From assembly GCA_002502785.1 (NCBI GenBank), contig DAQG01000111.1:1-20793 (forward strand): a stretch of DNA of 20,793 nucleotides. The letters are read 5' to 3'. Position 1 is the first letter of the stretch, and each line of letters opens with the position of its first letter. The stretch comes from Methanothrix harundinacea. GTDB lineage: Archaea > Halobacteriota > Methanosarcinia > Methanotrichales > Methanotrichaceae. Shown here one piece after another: positions 1 to 7,052 of this stretch. The notes beneath the pieces were generated by a model that searched no databases, had not been told where the DNA came from, and was given only the letters and a program-made list of their open reading frames with translations. The position numbers and the translations under genes are program-made.

Positions 1-18
1 CACATTCGGCACGCTGCC

Positions 19-471
19 ATGATTTCAAACGATTTGATGAAAAAGATAGAAAATAATCGTGTATTAAAAATTGATTTTATCCGTTATGAAGTACCTAAAG
101 AATATGCTGCAAGAATACACGTTGGAGATATACATGAGATTAAAGAAATTCGCACATATCAAGCAAAAATTAATAAATCAATAGAACTAAGTCAAAAGTT
201 TAAAGATTTTCTGACGAATTATGAAGCTAGTTATTATGAAATTTTGGATGAAAATGGATATGATGAACTAAAGCTATTAATTGAAGAGGATGGGCAAAAG
301 ATAACATTAAAATGCGGTAAAAATATGATGTTTAGGGAATCCTTCCCTCTGGAAGCTAATGATGCTATATTGGATGGTGGTTTTCCAAAAAAGGATTATC
401 TCTTAAGAGAATCCACAAAATATTTGGATTATATAATTCAAAGGGTCGAAAAGAGAGAAACAGAAGGATGA
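19..471 (+). CDS. Hypothetical soluble protein of AT-rich cassette (possibly 5'-partial)
   Basis: I do not recognise this 150-residue protein. It is hydrophilic and rich in Lys, Glu, Ile and Tyr, with no signal peptide or membrane segment; it looks like a mixed alpha/beta cytoplasmic protein ending in a charged helix (RVEKRETEG). The reading frame is open to the left edge (six more codons before the ATG at 19), and no Shine-Dalgarno is visible, so the gene may start outside the window or at the ATG at 37. The stop lies 3 nt before the next gene's start and the AGGATGA around the stop can serve as that gene's ribosome site, so the two are translationally coupled. Base composition is far more AT-rich than anything right of about 1010, suggesting acquisition by transfer. 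Role unknown; a soluble partner for the membrane protein is inference. Confidence 0.75.
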   Translation: MISNDLMKKIENNRVLKIDFIRYEVPKEYAARIHVGDIHEIKEIRTYQAKINKSIELSQKFKDFLTNYEASYYEILDENGYDELKLLIEEDGQKITLKCGKNMMFRESFPLEANDAILDGGFPKKDYLLRESTKYLDYIIQRVEKRETEG

Positions 472-474
472 AAG

Positions 475-990
475 ATGTTCACGCTTATTAATGATTTGCC
501 AATCATTAGAAAACATTATGGAACACTCAGCGAAGAAGCAAAGCCACAATTCATTATAATACTATTTTTCATCATACCAATTGTTGTATCATTTACCCTT
601 ATAGTTACAAATAGGCTACTAACTTACGAGTCTGTGGGTGCATTACTAACAGCATTCGCGGTTTTTACAGGATTACTTCTTAACGTGATTTTTATTCTTT
701 TTGATGTGGTTGATAAAAGCAATGGTAAGAAAACAAACCAACATGACATGAAAATGTTGCTCAGGAATTTATATGCGAACTCGATGTATGCATTGCTTAT
801 TTCTACTGCGAACCTAACATTATTAATTATAATAATAATCGTCGGAGATGCGCCTGAAATAAAAATACGTTCGATAGAACTTGTAACAATAAGCTCTGGA
901 ATTGTGTATTTTGGCATCACGCACTTCCTAATGAACCTACTTATGATATTTAGACGCCTCTATATCCTGCTTTACCATTCAAATTTATAA
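475..990 (+). CDS. Four-helix integral membrane protein of AT-rich cassette
   Basis: The 171-residue protein has a short hydrophilic N-terminus (about residues 1-25) and four strongly hydrophobic segments, near 26-47, 54-81, 100-122 and 131-160. A polar loop containing the Lys/Asn-rich stretch SNGKKTNQHDMK lies between the second and third. There is no signal peptide, no recognisable transporter motif and no catalytic residue pattern. Start chosen at 475 because the AGGATGA overlapping the upstream stop gives a ribosome site. It is cotranscribed with the preceding soluble-protein gene. Small 4TM proteins paired with one soluble protein occur in toxin/immunity and phage-defence modules, but I cannot match this one to a named family; that link is inference. 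Codon use is AT-rich like its partner and unlike the rest of the window. Confidence 0.8.
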   Translation: MFTLINDLPIIRKHYGTLSEEAKPQFIIILFFIIPIVVSFTLIVTNRLLTYESVGALLTAFAVFTGLLLNVIFILFDVVDKSNGKKTNQHDMKMLLRNLYANSMYALLISTANLTLLIIIIIVGDAPEIKIRSIELVTISSGIVYFGITHFLMNLLMIFRRLYILLYHSNL

Positions 991-1069
991 AATTCAAATA
1001 TATAGCACTTCGGGTGGTTGAGGGTCACGTTCAATATTACGACCTGAGTCCGCTCTCAGTTTTTGTGCT

Positions 1070-1414
1070 TCATCTAGTACCGACCCAGCAGTCAACCAAA
1101 CCAAACGCCACATCCAATACCATCATCACGGCAAAGCCGATCATCGCCCCTGCCGTGGCCAGGCTCGCGTTCCCACCCCGCTGACACTCGGGGATGATCT
1201 CCTCGACCACGACGAAGATCATCGCCCCAGCGGCAAAGCCCAGGGCGCGGGGGAGAAGGGGCTCTCGCGAGGATGACAGCTCCCGCTCCAATGACGGCGG
1301 CGATCGGCTCGAAGATCGCTGATAATTGGCCGTACCAGAAGCACTTTGGGCGAGACATCCCCTAGCGCCGGAGGGGCATGGAGACGGCAATGCCGTCCCC
1401 CCTCCGAAAACGGG
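1070..1414 (-). pseudogene. Decayed C-terminal half of a ZIP-family (GufA-like) metal transporter
   Basis: Read on the minus strand, three frames together rebuild the second half of a ZIP zinc/iron transporter. A degenerate HNxPEG metal-site motif appears as NPFSEG near 1400, then GIAVSMPLRR, then a TAG stop at about 1346-1348, then GMSRPKCFWYGQLSAIFEP. A small indel near 1262-1270 shifts the frame, after which ALGFAAGAMIFVVVEEIIPE and the final helix GFAVMMVLDVAFG follow to a stop at 1070. The N-terminal half is absent: the remnant begins immediately after the stop codon of the minus-strand hydrolase at 1416. At least one nonsense codon, one frameshift and a 5' truncation make it non-functional. 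Only the last helices, carrying the HNxPEG and EE(I/L)IPE metal ligands, remain out of the usual 250-280 residues. Confidence 0.8.
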
Positions 1415-1415
1415 T

Positions 1416-2321
1416 TCACGGCTCGAGGAAGGCCGAGACTATGCTGGCAAGCCTTTCAGGGTACTGGTACATCAGGCCGTGGCCCGCCCCCTCGAACCTG
1501 ACCAGCCAGGAACCCGGAATCCTCTCGGCCATTATCATCGAGTTATCCGGCGGCGTTATGACGTCATCGGTTCCCGCCACCAAAAGGACCGGCCCCTCTA
1601 TCTGGGAAAGACGGTCGCAAGAGCCGCTCCAGGTGGCGATCGCCTCAGCCTGGCGTCCCATGTTCTCGGGGTGGGATGGCTCTGTTGGCATCGGAAACTC
1701 CTTGTAGAACTCCGGGTTTTCTTTTAGGAATTCAGGAGGGAATAGGAGAGCGAAGAGTCGCATACCGACCTCTTCTGGGGTTCCGGAAGTGTTGGTGAGC
1801 TCCTCCAAAACCTCGGAAGACGGCTGGACGGCTTCGGCACCGCCGCAGTTCGCCGCGTAGAGGACAAGCTTTTCGACCTTCTCAGGATGTCGGAGGGCCA
1901 CCTCCTGAGCCACCAGAGATCCCATCGACCAACCCAGGACGTGGGCCTGCTCGATTTCAAGAGCGTCCAAAAGGCCTGCGGCGTCGTCGGCCATCTCCTC
2001 TATCGAGAAGTTTCCGGCCGGTGCCGTCGAGTATCCCATGCCCCTGTTATCGAAGACGATCACCTTGTAGTTCGAGGAGAGATGGTCCAGGAACTTCGGC
2101 GGCCATAGGTCCACCGCCGATCCGTACCCCATGATCAGCACCAGCGGCTCGCCCTCGCCGAAGACCTTGTAGGCCATCTCGCTGTCGTTTACGTGCATTT
2201 TTTGAATTGTTGAGTTTTCGGACATAAGTTCCAGCACCTCTTCTGATGTCCCGTACGAGGCCGAGATCAACGTGGATGGTAGAATTATCAGCCCCAGTAG
2301 CATCACAAAAACCCATTTCAT
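1416..2321 (-). CDS. Exported alpha/beta hydrolase
   Basis: A 301-residue alpha/beta-hydrolase-fold protein. An N-terminal hydrophobic segment (residues 1-22) looks like a Sec signal peptide or anchor, so the enzyme probably acts outside the membrane. The nucleophile elbow GWSMGS places the catalytic Ser at 132; the acid is likely Asp253 in GTDDVITP and the base His281 in GAGHGL. The oxyanion region is the GYGSAVDLW stretch after strand 3, and DNRGMGYS is the typical strand-4 turn. Together these resemble the haloperoxidase/esterase/lactonase branch of Abhydrolase_1; the substrate cannot be read from the sequence. Upstream an AT-rich divergent region is shared with the UbiA gene; no strong Shine-Dalgarno precedes the ATG, so a short-leader transcript is possible. 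Its stop abuts the ZIP remnant, indicating that a rearrangement placed them together. Confidence 0.88.
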   Translation of the reverse strand: MKWVFVMLLGLIILPSTLISASYGTSEEVLELMSENSTIQKMHVNDSEMAYKVFGEGEPLVLIMGYGSAVDLWPPKFLDHLSSNYKVIVFDNRGMGYSTAPAGNFSIEEMADDAAGLLDALEIEQAHVLGWSMGSLVAQEVALRHPEKVEKLVLYAANCGGAEAVQPSSEVLEELTNTSGTPEEVGMRLFALLFPPEFLKENPEFYKEFPMPTEPSHPENMGRQAEAIATWSGSCDRLSQIEGPVLLVAGTDDVITPPDNSMIMAERIPGSWLVRFEGAGHGLMYQYPERLASIVSAFLEP

Positions 2322-2401
2322 CTTTGATGATATGTTATGTAAATATTCAAATATGACTCTGGATTCGATATCGAGTTTTCGAAATCTTCAGCTATAAGAT
2401 A

Positions 2402-2410
2402 TTATTTAAA
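2402..2410 (+). promoter_or_regulatory. TATA box of the UbiA gene
   Basis: TTATTTAAA lies about 40 nt before the ATG at 2449 in a divergent intergenic region, the usual place for an archaeal TATA element. The TTTAAATAA on the opposite strand means it could also contribute to the hydrolase gene. Confidence 0.45.
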
Positions 2411-2448
2411 CCCGCGGAGATACTATCTGGTACCAGTCCTTATGAGTC

Positions 2449-3339
2449 ATGCGAAAGAAGGGGGTCCAGGTTATCAGGCTCAAAACGATTGAACGGCTGA
2501 GGGCTTATAGCGACCTCGTCAAGCCAGAGCTGCCATTTGCGGCAGGATCATGCGTCGTCGCAGGTCAAGTCCTTGTCCTCGGCGATTTTGCCGCCATAGA
2601 AACCACAATTATAGGGTTTTTCGTCGGATTTTTTCTATCCGGTTCAGCAATGATCTCCAACGACTACTTCGACCGTGAGGTAGACCGCATCAATCGTCCA
2701 GAGAGACCTCTACCGTCGGGTAGGGTGACCGCCAAAGAAGTTTGGGCGCTCACAATCACGTTCGGTGTTCTAGGGCTCCTCGGTGCTGCATATATCGGCA
2801 TCATACCGTTGATCGTAGCCCTAATTATCTGGCTAATTGGACAAACATATAACTGGAAAGGGAAGGAGGCCGGATTAATGGGGAACATGATGGTCAGTTC
2901 ATCCGTCGCCTCAACATTCATCATCGGTGGTATCTCGGTAGGTGGGACGACCAACGGCCTGGTATGGACTTTTGCTGGGTTGGCCTTCTTCTTCGATCTT
3001 GGTGAGGAGATTCTCGGGGGAATCATGGATGTGAGCGGAGATGCGATACGGGGCTCAAGATCACTCATTCGCACCAGAGGTCGAGATTTCGCTTTGAAAG
3101 CCTCTGGCTTGGCATTTCTAGCTTTCATCCTCATAACTTTCATACCTTATCTGGCAGGATATTTGAGTTCGAGCTATCTGGCTCTGATATGTGTAATCGA
3201 CCTCATCATTATGTTTTATTATGTACGCCTATGGAAAATCCACTCGCCAGATGAGGGAAGGTCCATAATCAGGAACTTATATCTGATAACGACCACCTTC
3301 ATCTTAGTGGTAGTCTGGATGAGGATCGCAAACGTTTGA
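2449..3339 (+). CDS. UbiA-family prenyltransferase, probable digeranylgeranylglyceryl phosphate synthase
   Basis: A 296-residue polytopic prenyltransferase with 7-9 predicted helices. The first Asp-rich motif NDYFDREVDRINRPERPLPSG (residues 71-91, with the N-D-x-x-D-x-x-x-D core) binds the Mg-prenyl diphosphate. The second motif is seen in GEEILGGIMDVSGDAIRGSRSL near residues 188-209. In archaea the close homologues attach the second geranylgeranyl chain to geranylgeranylglyceryl phosphate (EC 2.5.1.42) during ether-lipid synthesis at the membrane; length and the PELPFAAG N-terminus fit. Archaea can carry several UbiA paralogues (for example menaquinone- or heme-type), so substrate assignment is inference. 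Start taken at 2449; the TATA-like box lies 40 nt upstream. The ATG at 2442 is out of frame. No operon partner; the gene converges with the minus-strand DUF333 gene. Confidence 0.85.
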   Translation: MRKKGVQVIRLKTIERLRAYSDLVKPELPFAAGSCVVAGQVLVLGDFAAIETTIIGFFVGFFLSGSAMISNDYFDREVDRINRPERPLPSGRVTAKEVWALTITFGVLGLLGAAYIGIIPLIVALIIWLIGQTYNWKGKEAGLMGNMMVSSSVASTFIIGGISVGGTTNGLVWTFAGLAFFFDLGEEILGGIMDVSGDAIRGSRSLIRTRGRDFALKASGLAFLAFILITFIPYLAGYLSSSYLALICVIDLIIMFYYVRLWKIHSPDEGRSIIRNLYLITTTFILVVVWMRIANV

Positions 3340-3410
3340 TGACCAGGGTCTCTCCGATTCTGATGCAGATCCTGCTCAACGGTCTTAAGTTGATTCTAGA
3401 GCGGAGTTGA

Positions 3411-3427
3411 GAAAAAGGGAAAAAAAG
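3411..3427 (-). terminator. Oligo-T terminator of the first DUF333 gene
   Basis: On the minus strand the run TTTTTTTCCCTTTTTC lies about 35 nt beyond the stop of the gene at 3463-4266. Archaeal RNA polymerase terminates at T-rich stretches without needing a hairpin. The convergent UbiA transcript ends in the same spacer. Confidence 0.5.
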
Positions 3428-3462
3428 GAGGGTCGAAAAGGGGCGGGTCTCGCTCCCCCCCC

Positions 3463-4266
3463 TCAGGCGGCCGTCGAGCACTCGGCCTTGCCGCAGTTTG
3501 CACCTATTACGATCTCGTTTCCGATGGAGGTTGTGATCCGCCACATGGGTTCATTCACTGCCGGTGTCAAGGGCATGCTGAGGCTCATGTTCACGAAGGT
3601 GTCGCCGCAGTTCATCGACTGCATGATGGCTATGGCGTCCTCAAAGCTCACCATGTAGCTGTCAAAGGACTGGACCCCCAGAAGACACGGTACCTCCACG
3701 GGCTCGGTCATCCCTATTAGAGGAGCTTGGGCTACGTAGTAGGTGTAGCATTTTTCGTCCTCGCCCCTGTAGGTGACATCCCATCCCAGAACGTCTGCAG
3801 CGGTTTTGCCTTCAGAGTTGTTGATCCGGGAGACCTTTGAGATCAGGCCCGCAAACTCGATGGGAGGCACACACCCTTCCTTCTCGGTCCATCGGCTGCA
3901 GTTGGAGGGCTCGCATTCGCCATCAAAGTACTTCTGCTCTTCGCATTCAGAGCAGTCGTCGAAGACGCAGATCGCATACTCTGCAGTCCAGGTTCCCATA
4001 TCTTCTACCCTATTTTCGATCTTGTAGCCCTGCTTTTCGCAATAAGTGAAGTTCTGGCCGCACTTGCCCCGGTAGAAATCCCAGGTCGGGCAGGAGGAGC
4101 CGTCAGGGAAGACGCAATTTCCATCTTCACAATTGTATCCCAGGTCGCTGCAGTAGACGCAGGAAGGGTCGGCAATGCCGACTGAATCGTCTCCACCCTC
4201 GTCCTCTGCCAAAGCTGGCGCCACGAGAATTGCCAACGCCAGAAATACAATTTTCTGTATGTTCAT
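3463..4266 (-). CDS. Secreted DUF333-type cysteine-rich protein, copy 1
   Basis: A 267-residue exported protein with a signal peptide (cleavage after about residue 20, ALA|EDE). A shortened DUF333 ('putative hemolysin') motif follows: PSCVYC, CVFPDGSSC and WDFYRGKC, about residues 33-70. A second related unit (FTYCEKQGY, CVFDDCSEC, YFDGEC) spans roughly 73-118. The rest (about 130-260) is a beta-rich region ending IGNEIVIGANCGKAEC. Many cysteines suggest disulfides outside the cell. DUF333 is widespread in secreted/lipoproteins, but its activity is not established. GAGGTG sits 6 nt before the start. It is a paralogue of the gene at 4966-5763, with near-identical stretches throughout; this copy has lost the loop of the first motif (compare the NPETGGEVG insertion of copy 2) and has a 4-residue C-terminal extension. 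Confidence 0.85.
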   Translation of the reverse strand: MNIQKIVFLALAILVAPALAEDEGGDDSVGIADPSCVYCSDLGYNCEDGNCVFPDGSSCPTWDFYRGKCGQNFTYCEKQGYKIENRVEDMGTWTAEYAICVFDDCSECEEQKYFDGECEPSNCSRWTEKEGCVPPIEFAGLISKVSRINNSEGKTAADVLGWDVTYRGEDEKCYTYYVAQAPLIGMTEPVEVPCLLGVQSFDSYMVSFEDAIAIMQSMNCGDTFVNMSLSMPLTPAVNEPMWRITTSIGNEIVIGANCGKAECSTAA

Positions 4267-4288
4267 CTAATTCACCTCTGTGCATAAT

Positions 4289-4313
4289 GCATATGTTATA
4301 GTATATATCGGTT
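4289..4313 (-). promoter_or_regulatory. TATA-containing promoter element of DUF333 copy 1
   Basis: On the minus strand this reads AACCGATATATACTATAACA followed by TATGC; the ATATATA core is about 35-40 nt upstream of the ATG at 4266, correct for an archaeal TATA box. The element consists of two 10-bp halves (GCATATGTTA and TATATCGGTT on the plus strand) that recur at 4515-4540. Confidence 0.5.
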
Positions 4314-4514
4314 GCCAATGAAAGATTATCAATTACCTAATATAATTAAATCTGCACATTTATTTGATGGGTGTCGCTCAGATGTCTTCAGGTGCGTTGA
4401 AGGAAGTTCGTGACGACAAAATCAGTTCCGATCTAAATCGCTTAAAATCCGAAGATTCTGGACGCATCCTCCTTCGGATATGATGCGTTTGTTAAGTTTC
4501 ATATGCTCTAATCA

Positions 4515-4540
4515 GCATATGTTAGTCGTGTATATCGGTT
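4515..4540. repeat. Second copy of the GCATATGTTA-N(5-6)-TATATCGGTT element
   Basis: GCATATGTTA, six variable bases, then TATATCGGTT; the copy at 4289-4313 has the same two 10-bp halves with a five-base spacer. Its left half also forms an inverted repeat with CATATGC at 4500-4506. It may be a duplicated promoter or a regulator-binding site. Confidence 0.5.
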
Positions 4541-4965
4541 TCGATCACAGGCAGATATATCGACATACAAAACTTTTTATTTAAATAGGTATTGGTCCAA
4601 ATCGGAGATTCTCTGATCGGATTTGTTTTTATTGACTCGTTCTATACATCCTTTTAATTTCGATCACTCGTATCATTAAGCCGTTGGTGACCGAGACCAA
4701 TCGCCTCAATTCAAAACCAGCTTCCATTTACCGACCTCGGGACGGCGATGTGGCTGATCGTGATATTCATTGGCCCCAAAGTGTTCGAAACGAGCACCAT
4801 TACGAAGACGGTCTTCGGGCTCACTGAGCTTCGATGGTGCAGGTTCGCCTTCAAAGGCGAAGATATTTCGGCGCTGATCTGGGAAGAGATCTGAACGCAG
4901 AAGAAAAGAAGCGGATGAGAGGGTCGCAGGTCGCCTTTTCCCCCAACCCACCTCTGCTCGACTGT

Positions 4966-5763
4966 TCAGCACTCGGCCTTCCCGCAGTTGGCGCCGATGA
5001 CGATCTCGTTTCCGATATCGGTCTTGATGTGCCACTCCGGCTCCTCGGCCTCCGGGGTCAGGGGCCGGTAAAGGCTCAGCTCGACGAAGGTGCTACCGCA
5101 GCGCATCGACTTTATGGCAGCGATAGCTTCTTCATAGTTCAACATGTAGCCGTCAAAAGCCCTAACCCCCAACGGACAGTCCACCTCCACCGGCTCGGTC
5201 ATGCCTTCCAGAGGGGCCTGGGCCATGTAGTAGCTGCGGCACTTTCCGTCCTCGCCCCTGTAGATCACGTCCCATCCCAGAACGTCCTCGGCATTATGGC
5301 CCGCGGAGTTGTTGATCCGAGCCACCTTCGAGATCAGGCCATCGGACACGACTGCGAGCTTGCACCCGTCTTTCATGGTCCATCGGCTGCAGTTGGAAGG
5401 CTGGCACTCGCCACTGAAATACCTCTGCTCGCTGCATTCGGAGCAGTCGTCGAAGACGCAGACCGCATACTCTACGGTGAAGGATCCCATATCCTCCACC
5501 CGGTTCTCGATCCTGTAGCCCTGCTTTTCGCAGTAGGTGAAGTTCTGTCCGCACTTGCCCCGATAGAAGTCCCACTCCTTGCAGGCCGACCCGTCGGGGA
5601 AGACGCAGTATCCTACCTCCCCACCTGTCTCGGGGTTGGTTCTGATTTCGAGGTCGTACCCCTGTGCATTACAGTAGACCGATGCGGGATTCGATATTCC
5701 CAAAGACGCTGGCACCGCGAGAAGGGCCAACGCCAGAAATACAACTTTGGATATTTTCATCAA
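4966..5763 (-). CDS. Secreted DUF333-type cysteine-rich protein, copy 2
   Basis: A 265-residue exported protein with signal peptide (about residues 1-22) and a complete DUF333 motif: NPASVYCNAQGYDLE, then GYCVFPDGSACKEWDFYRGKC (about residues 25-70). A second cysteine-rich unit (FTYCEKQGYRIENRVEDMG, CVFDDCSEC, YFSGEC) follows, then the beta-rich C-terminal region ending ANCGKAEC. It shares this architecture and long identical stretches with copy 1, including IENRVEDMG, INNS, MTEPVEV and IGNEIVIGANCGKAEC. GAGGCG lies 7 nt before the ATG. The leader AATTCxCCTCxxTGCATAA (plus-strand reading) is conserved between the copies, so the duplication included the regulatory region. Function is unknown; an extracellular or envelope role is inferred from export and cysteine content. 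The complete first motif suggests this copy is closer to the ancestral form. Confidence 0.87.
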   Translation of the reverse strand: MMKISKVVFLALALLAVPASLGISNPASVYCNAQGYDLEIRTNPETGGEVGYCVFPDGSACKEWDFYRGKCGQNFTYCEKQGYRIENRVEDMGSFTVEYAVCVFDDCSECSEQRYFSGECQPSNCSRWTMKDGCKLAVVSDGLISKVARINNSAGHNAEDVLGWDVIYRGEDGKCRSYYMAQAPLEGMTEPVEVDCPLGVRAFDGYMLNYEEAIAAIKSMRCGSTFVELSLYRPLTPEAEEPEWHIKTDIGNEIVIGANCGKAEC

Positions 5764-5791
5764 ATTCGCCTCACTGCATAAGGGGTCTTAT

Positions 5792-5804
5792 ATCTATATA
5801 ATAA
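5792..5804 (-). promoter_or_regulatory. TATA box of DUF333 copy 2
   Basis: ATTATATAGATAT on the minus strand is centred about 35 nt upstream of the ATG at 5763, as expected for an archaeal promoter. Confidence 0.4.
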
Positions 5805-5913
5805 TTTTCTGATGTTTATTGGTTGCGGTATCGTACCCCCTTGTGTACCCACCCATATCTTCTTGCACACTCTCGTACCCTCATACCTTCTCTCGAACGC
5901 CCTTGCTGCCCAC

Positions 5914-5922
5914 TTTTATAAA
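5914..5922 (+). promoter_or_regulatory. TATA box upstream of the small ORF and rfcS
   Basis: TTTTATAAA is a near-consensus archaeal TATA box. Transcription would start about 25-28 nt downstream, at or next to the ATG at 5946, giving a roughly 100-nt leader for rfcS. Confidence 0.55.
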
Positions 5923-5945
5923 TCCCAGTCTTCTGCATCATCTGG

Positions 5946-6065
5946 ATGGGCAGCTCTTGTGATTGCTCTGGCATCTTCTGTGACGACCTCTCCGGAGGGA
6001 GTTTCAGATATCAAGGGAAATTTGATATAGAGATAGGAGCCAGGTCGTTTGGAGGAGGGGTCTAG
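5946..6065 (+). CDS. Possible leaderless 39-residue ORF preceding rfcS
   Basis: A 39-residue frame starting MGSSCDCSGIFCDD and ending SFGGGV. Its ATG lies about 25 nt after the TATA box at 5914-5922, exactly the spacing of leaderless archaeal mRNAs. It overlaps the rfcS start by 17 nt in another frame, so its translation could be coupled to rfcS. Three cysteines near the N-terminus (CDC, C) could bind metal, but no family is recognised. Against it: no ribosome site and no homologue that I know. It may just be the rfcS leader. Confidence 0.25.
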   Translation: MGSSCDCSGIFCDDLSGGSFRYQGKFDIEIGARSFGGGV

Positions 6066-7041
6066 GATAAAAGAGGAGATCTGGATCGAGAAGTACAGGC
6101 CGACGAGCCTGGACGACGTGGTGGGCCAAGAGGAGATTGTCAAGCGGCTCAAGTCCTACGTCAGGAGCAGAAACGTCCCCCACCTTCTGTTCTCGGGGCC
6201 CCCGGGGGTGGGAAAGACCGCCGCCGCCATCAGCATGGTGAGGGAGCTCTTCGGCGACGACTGGAGGGCGAACTTCATCGAGCTGAACGCCAGCGACGAG
6301 CGCGGGATAGATGTTGTGAGGCACAAGGTCAAGGACTTCGCCAGGACCGCACCCCTGGGCGGTGCCGAATTCAAGGTGATCTTCCTCGACGAGGCCGACG
6401 CCCTCACCAACGACGCCCAGAGTGCCCTCAGGAGGACGATGGAACGGTACAGCTCCATCTGCAGGTTCGTCCTATCTTGCAACTATTCCTCCAAGATAAT
6501 CGAGCCGATCCAGTCGAGATGCGCCGTCTACAGGTTCAGGTCCCTCTCCGACGGGGCCGTCACCGAGAGGATGAAGAAGATCGCCAAGGATGAGGGCGTC
6601 CAGGTGACCGAGGGAGGGATGAATGCCATAGTCTATGTCGCCAGGGGCGACATGAGAAAGGCGATCAACGCTCTGCAGGCAGCATCTCTGATGGAGGAGT
6701 CGGTGACAGAGGAGACGATCTATCAGATCACCGCCACCGCCAGGCCCGAGCAGATCAAAGAGCTGATCGAGGCCGCCATCTCCGGCAAGTTCACCCAGGC
6801 CAGAAGCCTCCTCGACGAGCTTCTCCTGGTCCAGGGGCTCTCAGGAGAGGACGTCATAATCCAGATCCACCGGCAGATGCTCAGCCTCATGGACTCAGAC
6901 GACCTTCCCGCTTCCACCGTGGTCAAGCTGATGGACAGGATCGGAGAGATCGATTTCAGGATGACGGAAGGCGCGAACGAGAGGATACAATTGGAGGCGC
7001 TTCTCGCCTACTTCGCCCTCGCCGGATCTGTTGAAAAGTGA
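6049..7041 (+). CDS. rfcS: Replication factor C small subunit (clamp loader AAA+ ATPase)
   Basis: A 330-residue AAA+ protein of normal RfcS length. Clamp-loader box II WIEKYRP lies near residues 12-18. Walker A GPPGVGKT is at 50-57, Walker B IFLDEAD at 111-117, sensor 1 Asn in SCNYSSKI near 145, and the diagnostic SRC motif (arginine finger) at 156-158. A helical C-terminal collar domain follows from about 235. With the large subunit it loads the PCNA sliding clamp onto primer-template DNA using ATP. The start is TTG at 6049: an in-frame TAG at 6034-6036 excludes upstream starts, AGGAG at 6035-6039 gives a suitable ribosome site, and the sequence before WIEKYRP is typical in length. No intein is present, unlike some archaeal rfc genes. 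The next gene begins 11 nt after its stop, so they form one unit. Confidence 0.97.
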   Translation: MEEGSRIKEEIWIEKYRPTSLDDVVGQEEIVKRLKSYVRSRNVPHLLFSGPPGVGKTAAAISMVRELFGDDWRANFIELNASDERGIDVVRHKVKDFARTAPLGGAEFKVIFLDEADALTNDAQSALRRTMERYSSICRFVLSCNYSSKIIEPIQSRCAVYRFRSLSDGAVTERMKKIAKDEGVQVTEGGMNAIVYVARGDMRKAINALQAASLMEESVTEETIYQITATARPEQIKELIEAAISGKFTQARSLLDELLLVQGLSGEDVIIQIHRQMLSLMDSDDLPASTVVKLMDRIGEIDFRMTEGANERIQLEALLAYFALAGSVEK

Positions 7042-7052
7042 AGTGACCTAGC

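Larger units (their letters stand above)
4267..4965. other. AT-rich intergenic region between the DUF333 paralogues
   Basis: About 700 bp without a convincing gene. It contains the copy-1 leader and promoter, a second promoter-like copy of it (4515-4540), a 7-bp inverted repeat CATATGC/GCATATG (4500-4506 and 4515-4521), and several T-rich stretches. Two short plus-strand frames exist (4367-4483, 38 codons; 4748-4894, 48 codons) but nothing supports either as a gene. Confidence 0.6.

Noticed and set aside
4367..4483. 38-codon plus-strand frame (MGVAQMSSGALKEVRDD...)
   Set aside because: No ribosome site, no recognisable family, lies in an AT-rich spacer; length expected by chance.
4748..4894. 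48-codon plus-strand frame starting MWLIVIFIGPKVF
   Set aside because: Hydrophobic start looks like a small membrane protein, but it is antisense to the 3' trailer of the DUF333 copy-2 gene, has no ribosome site or known homologue.
4834..5781. Long 315-codon plus-strand frame opposite DUF333 copy 2
   Set aside because: Exact antisense shadow of a well-supported gene with signal peptide, ribosome site and paralogue; GC-rich codon use creates open antisense frames.
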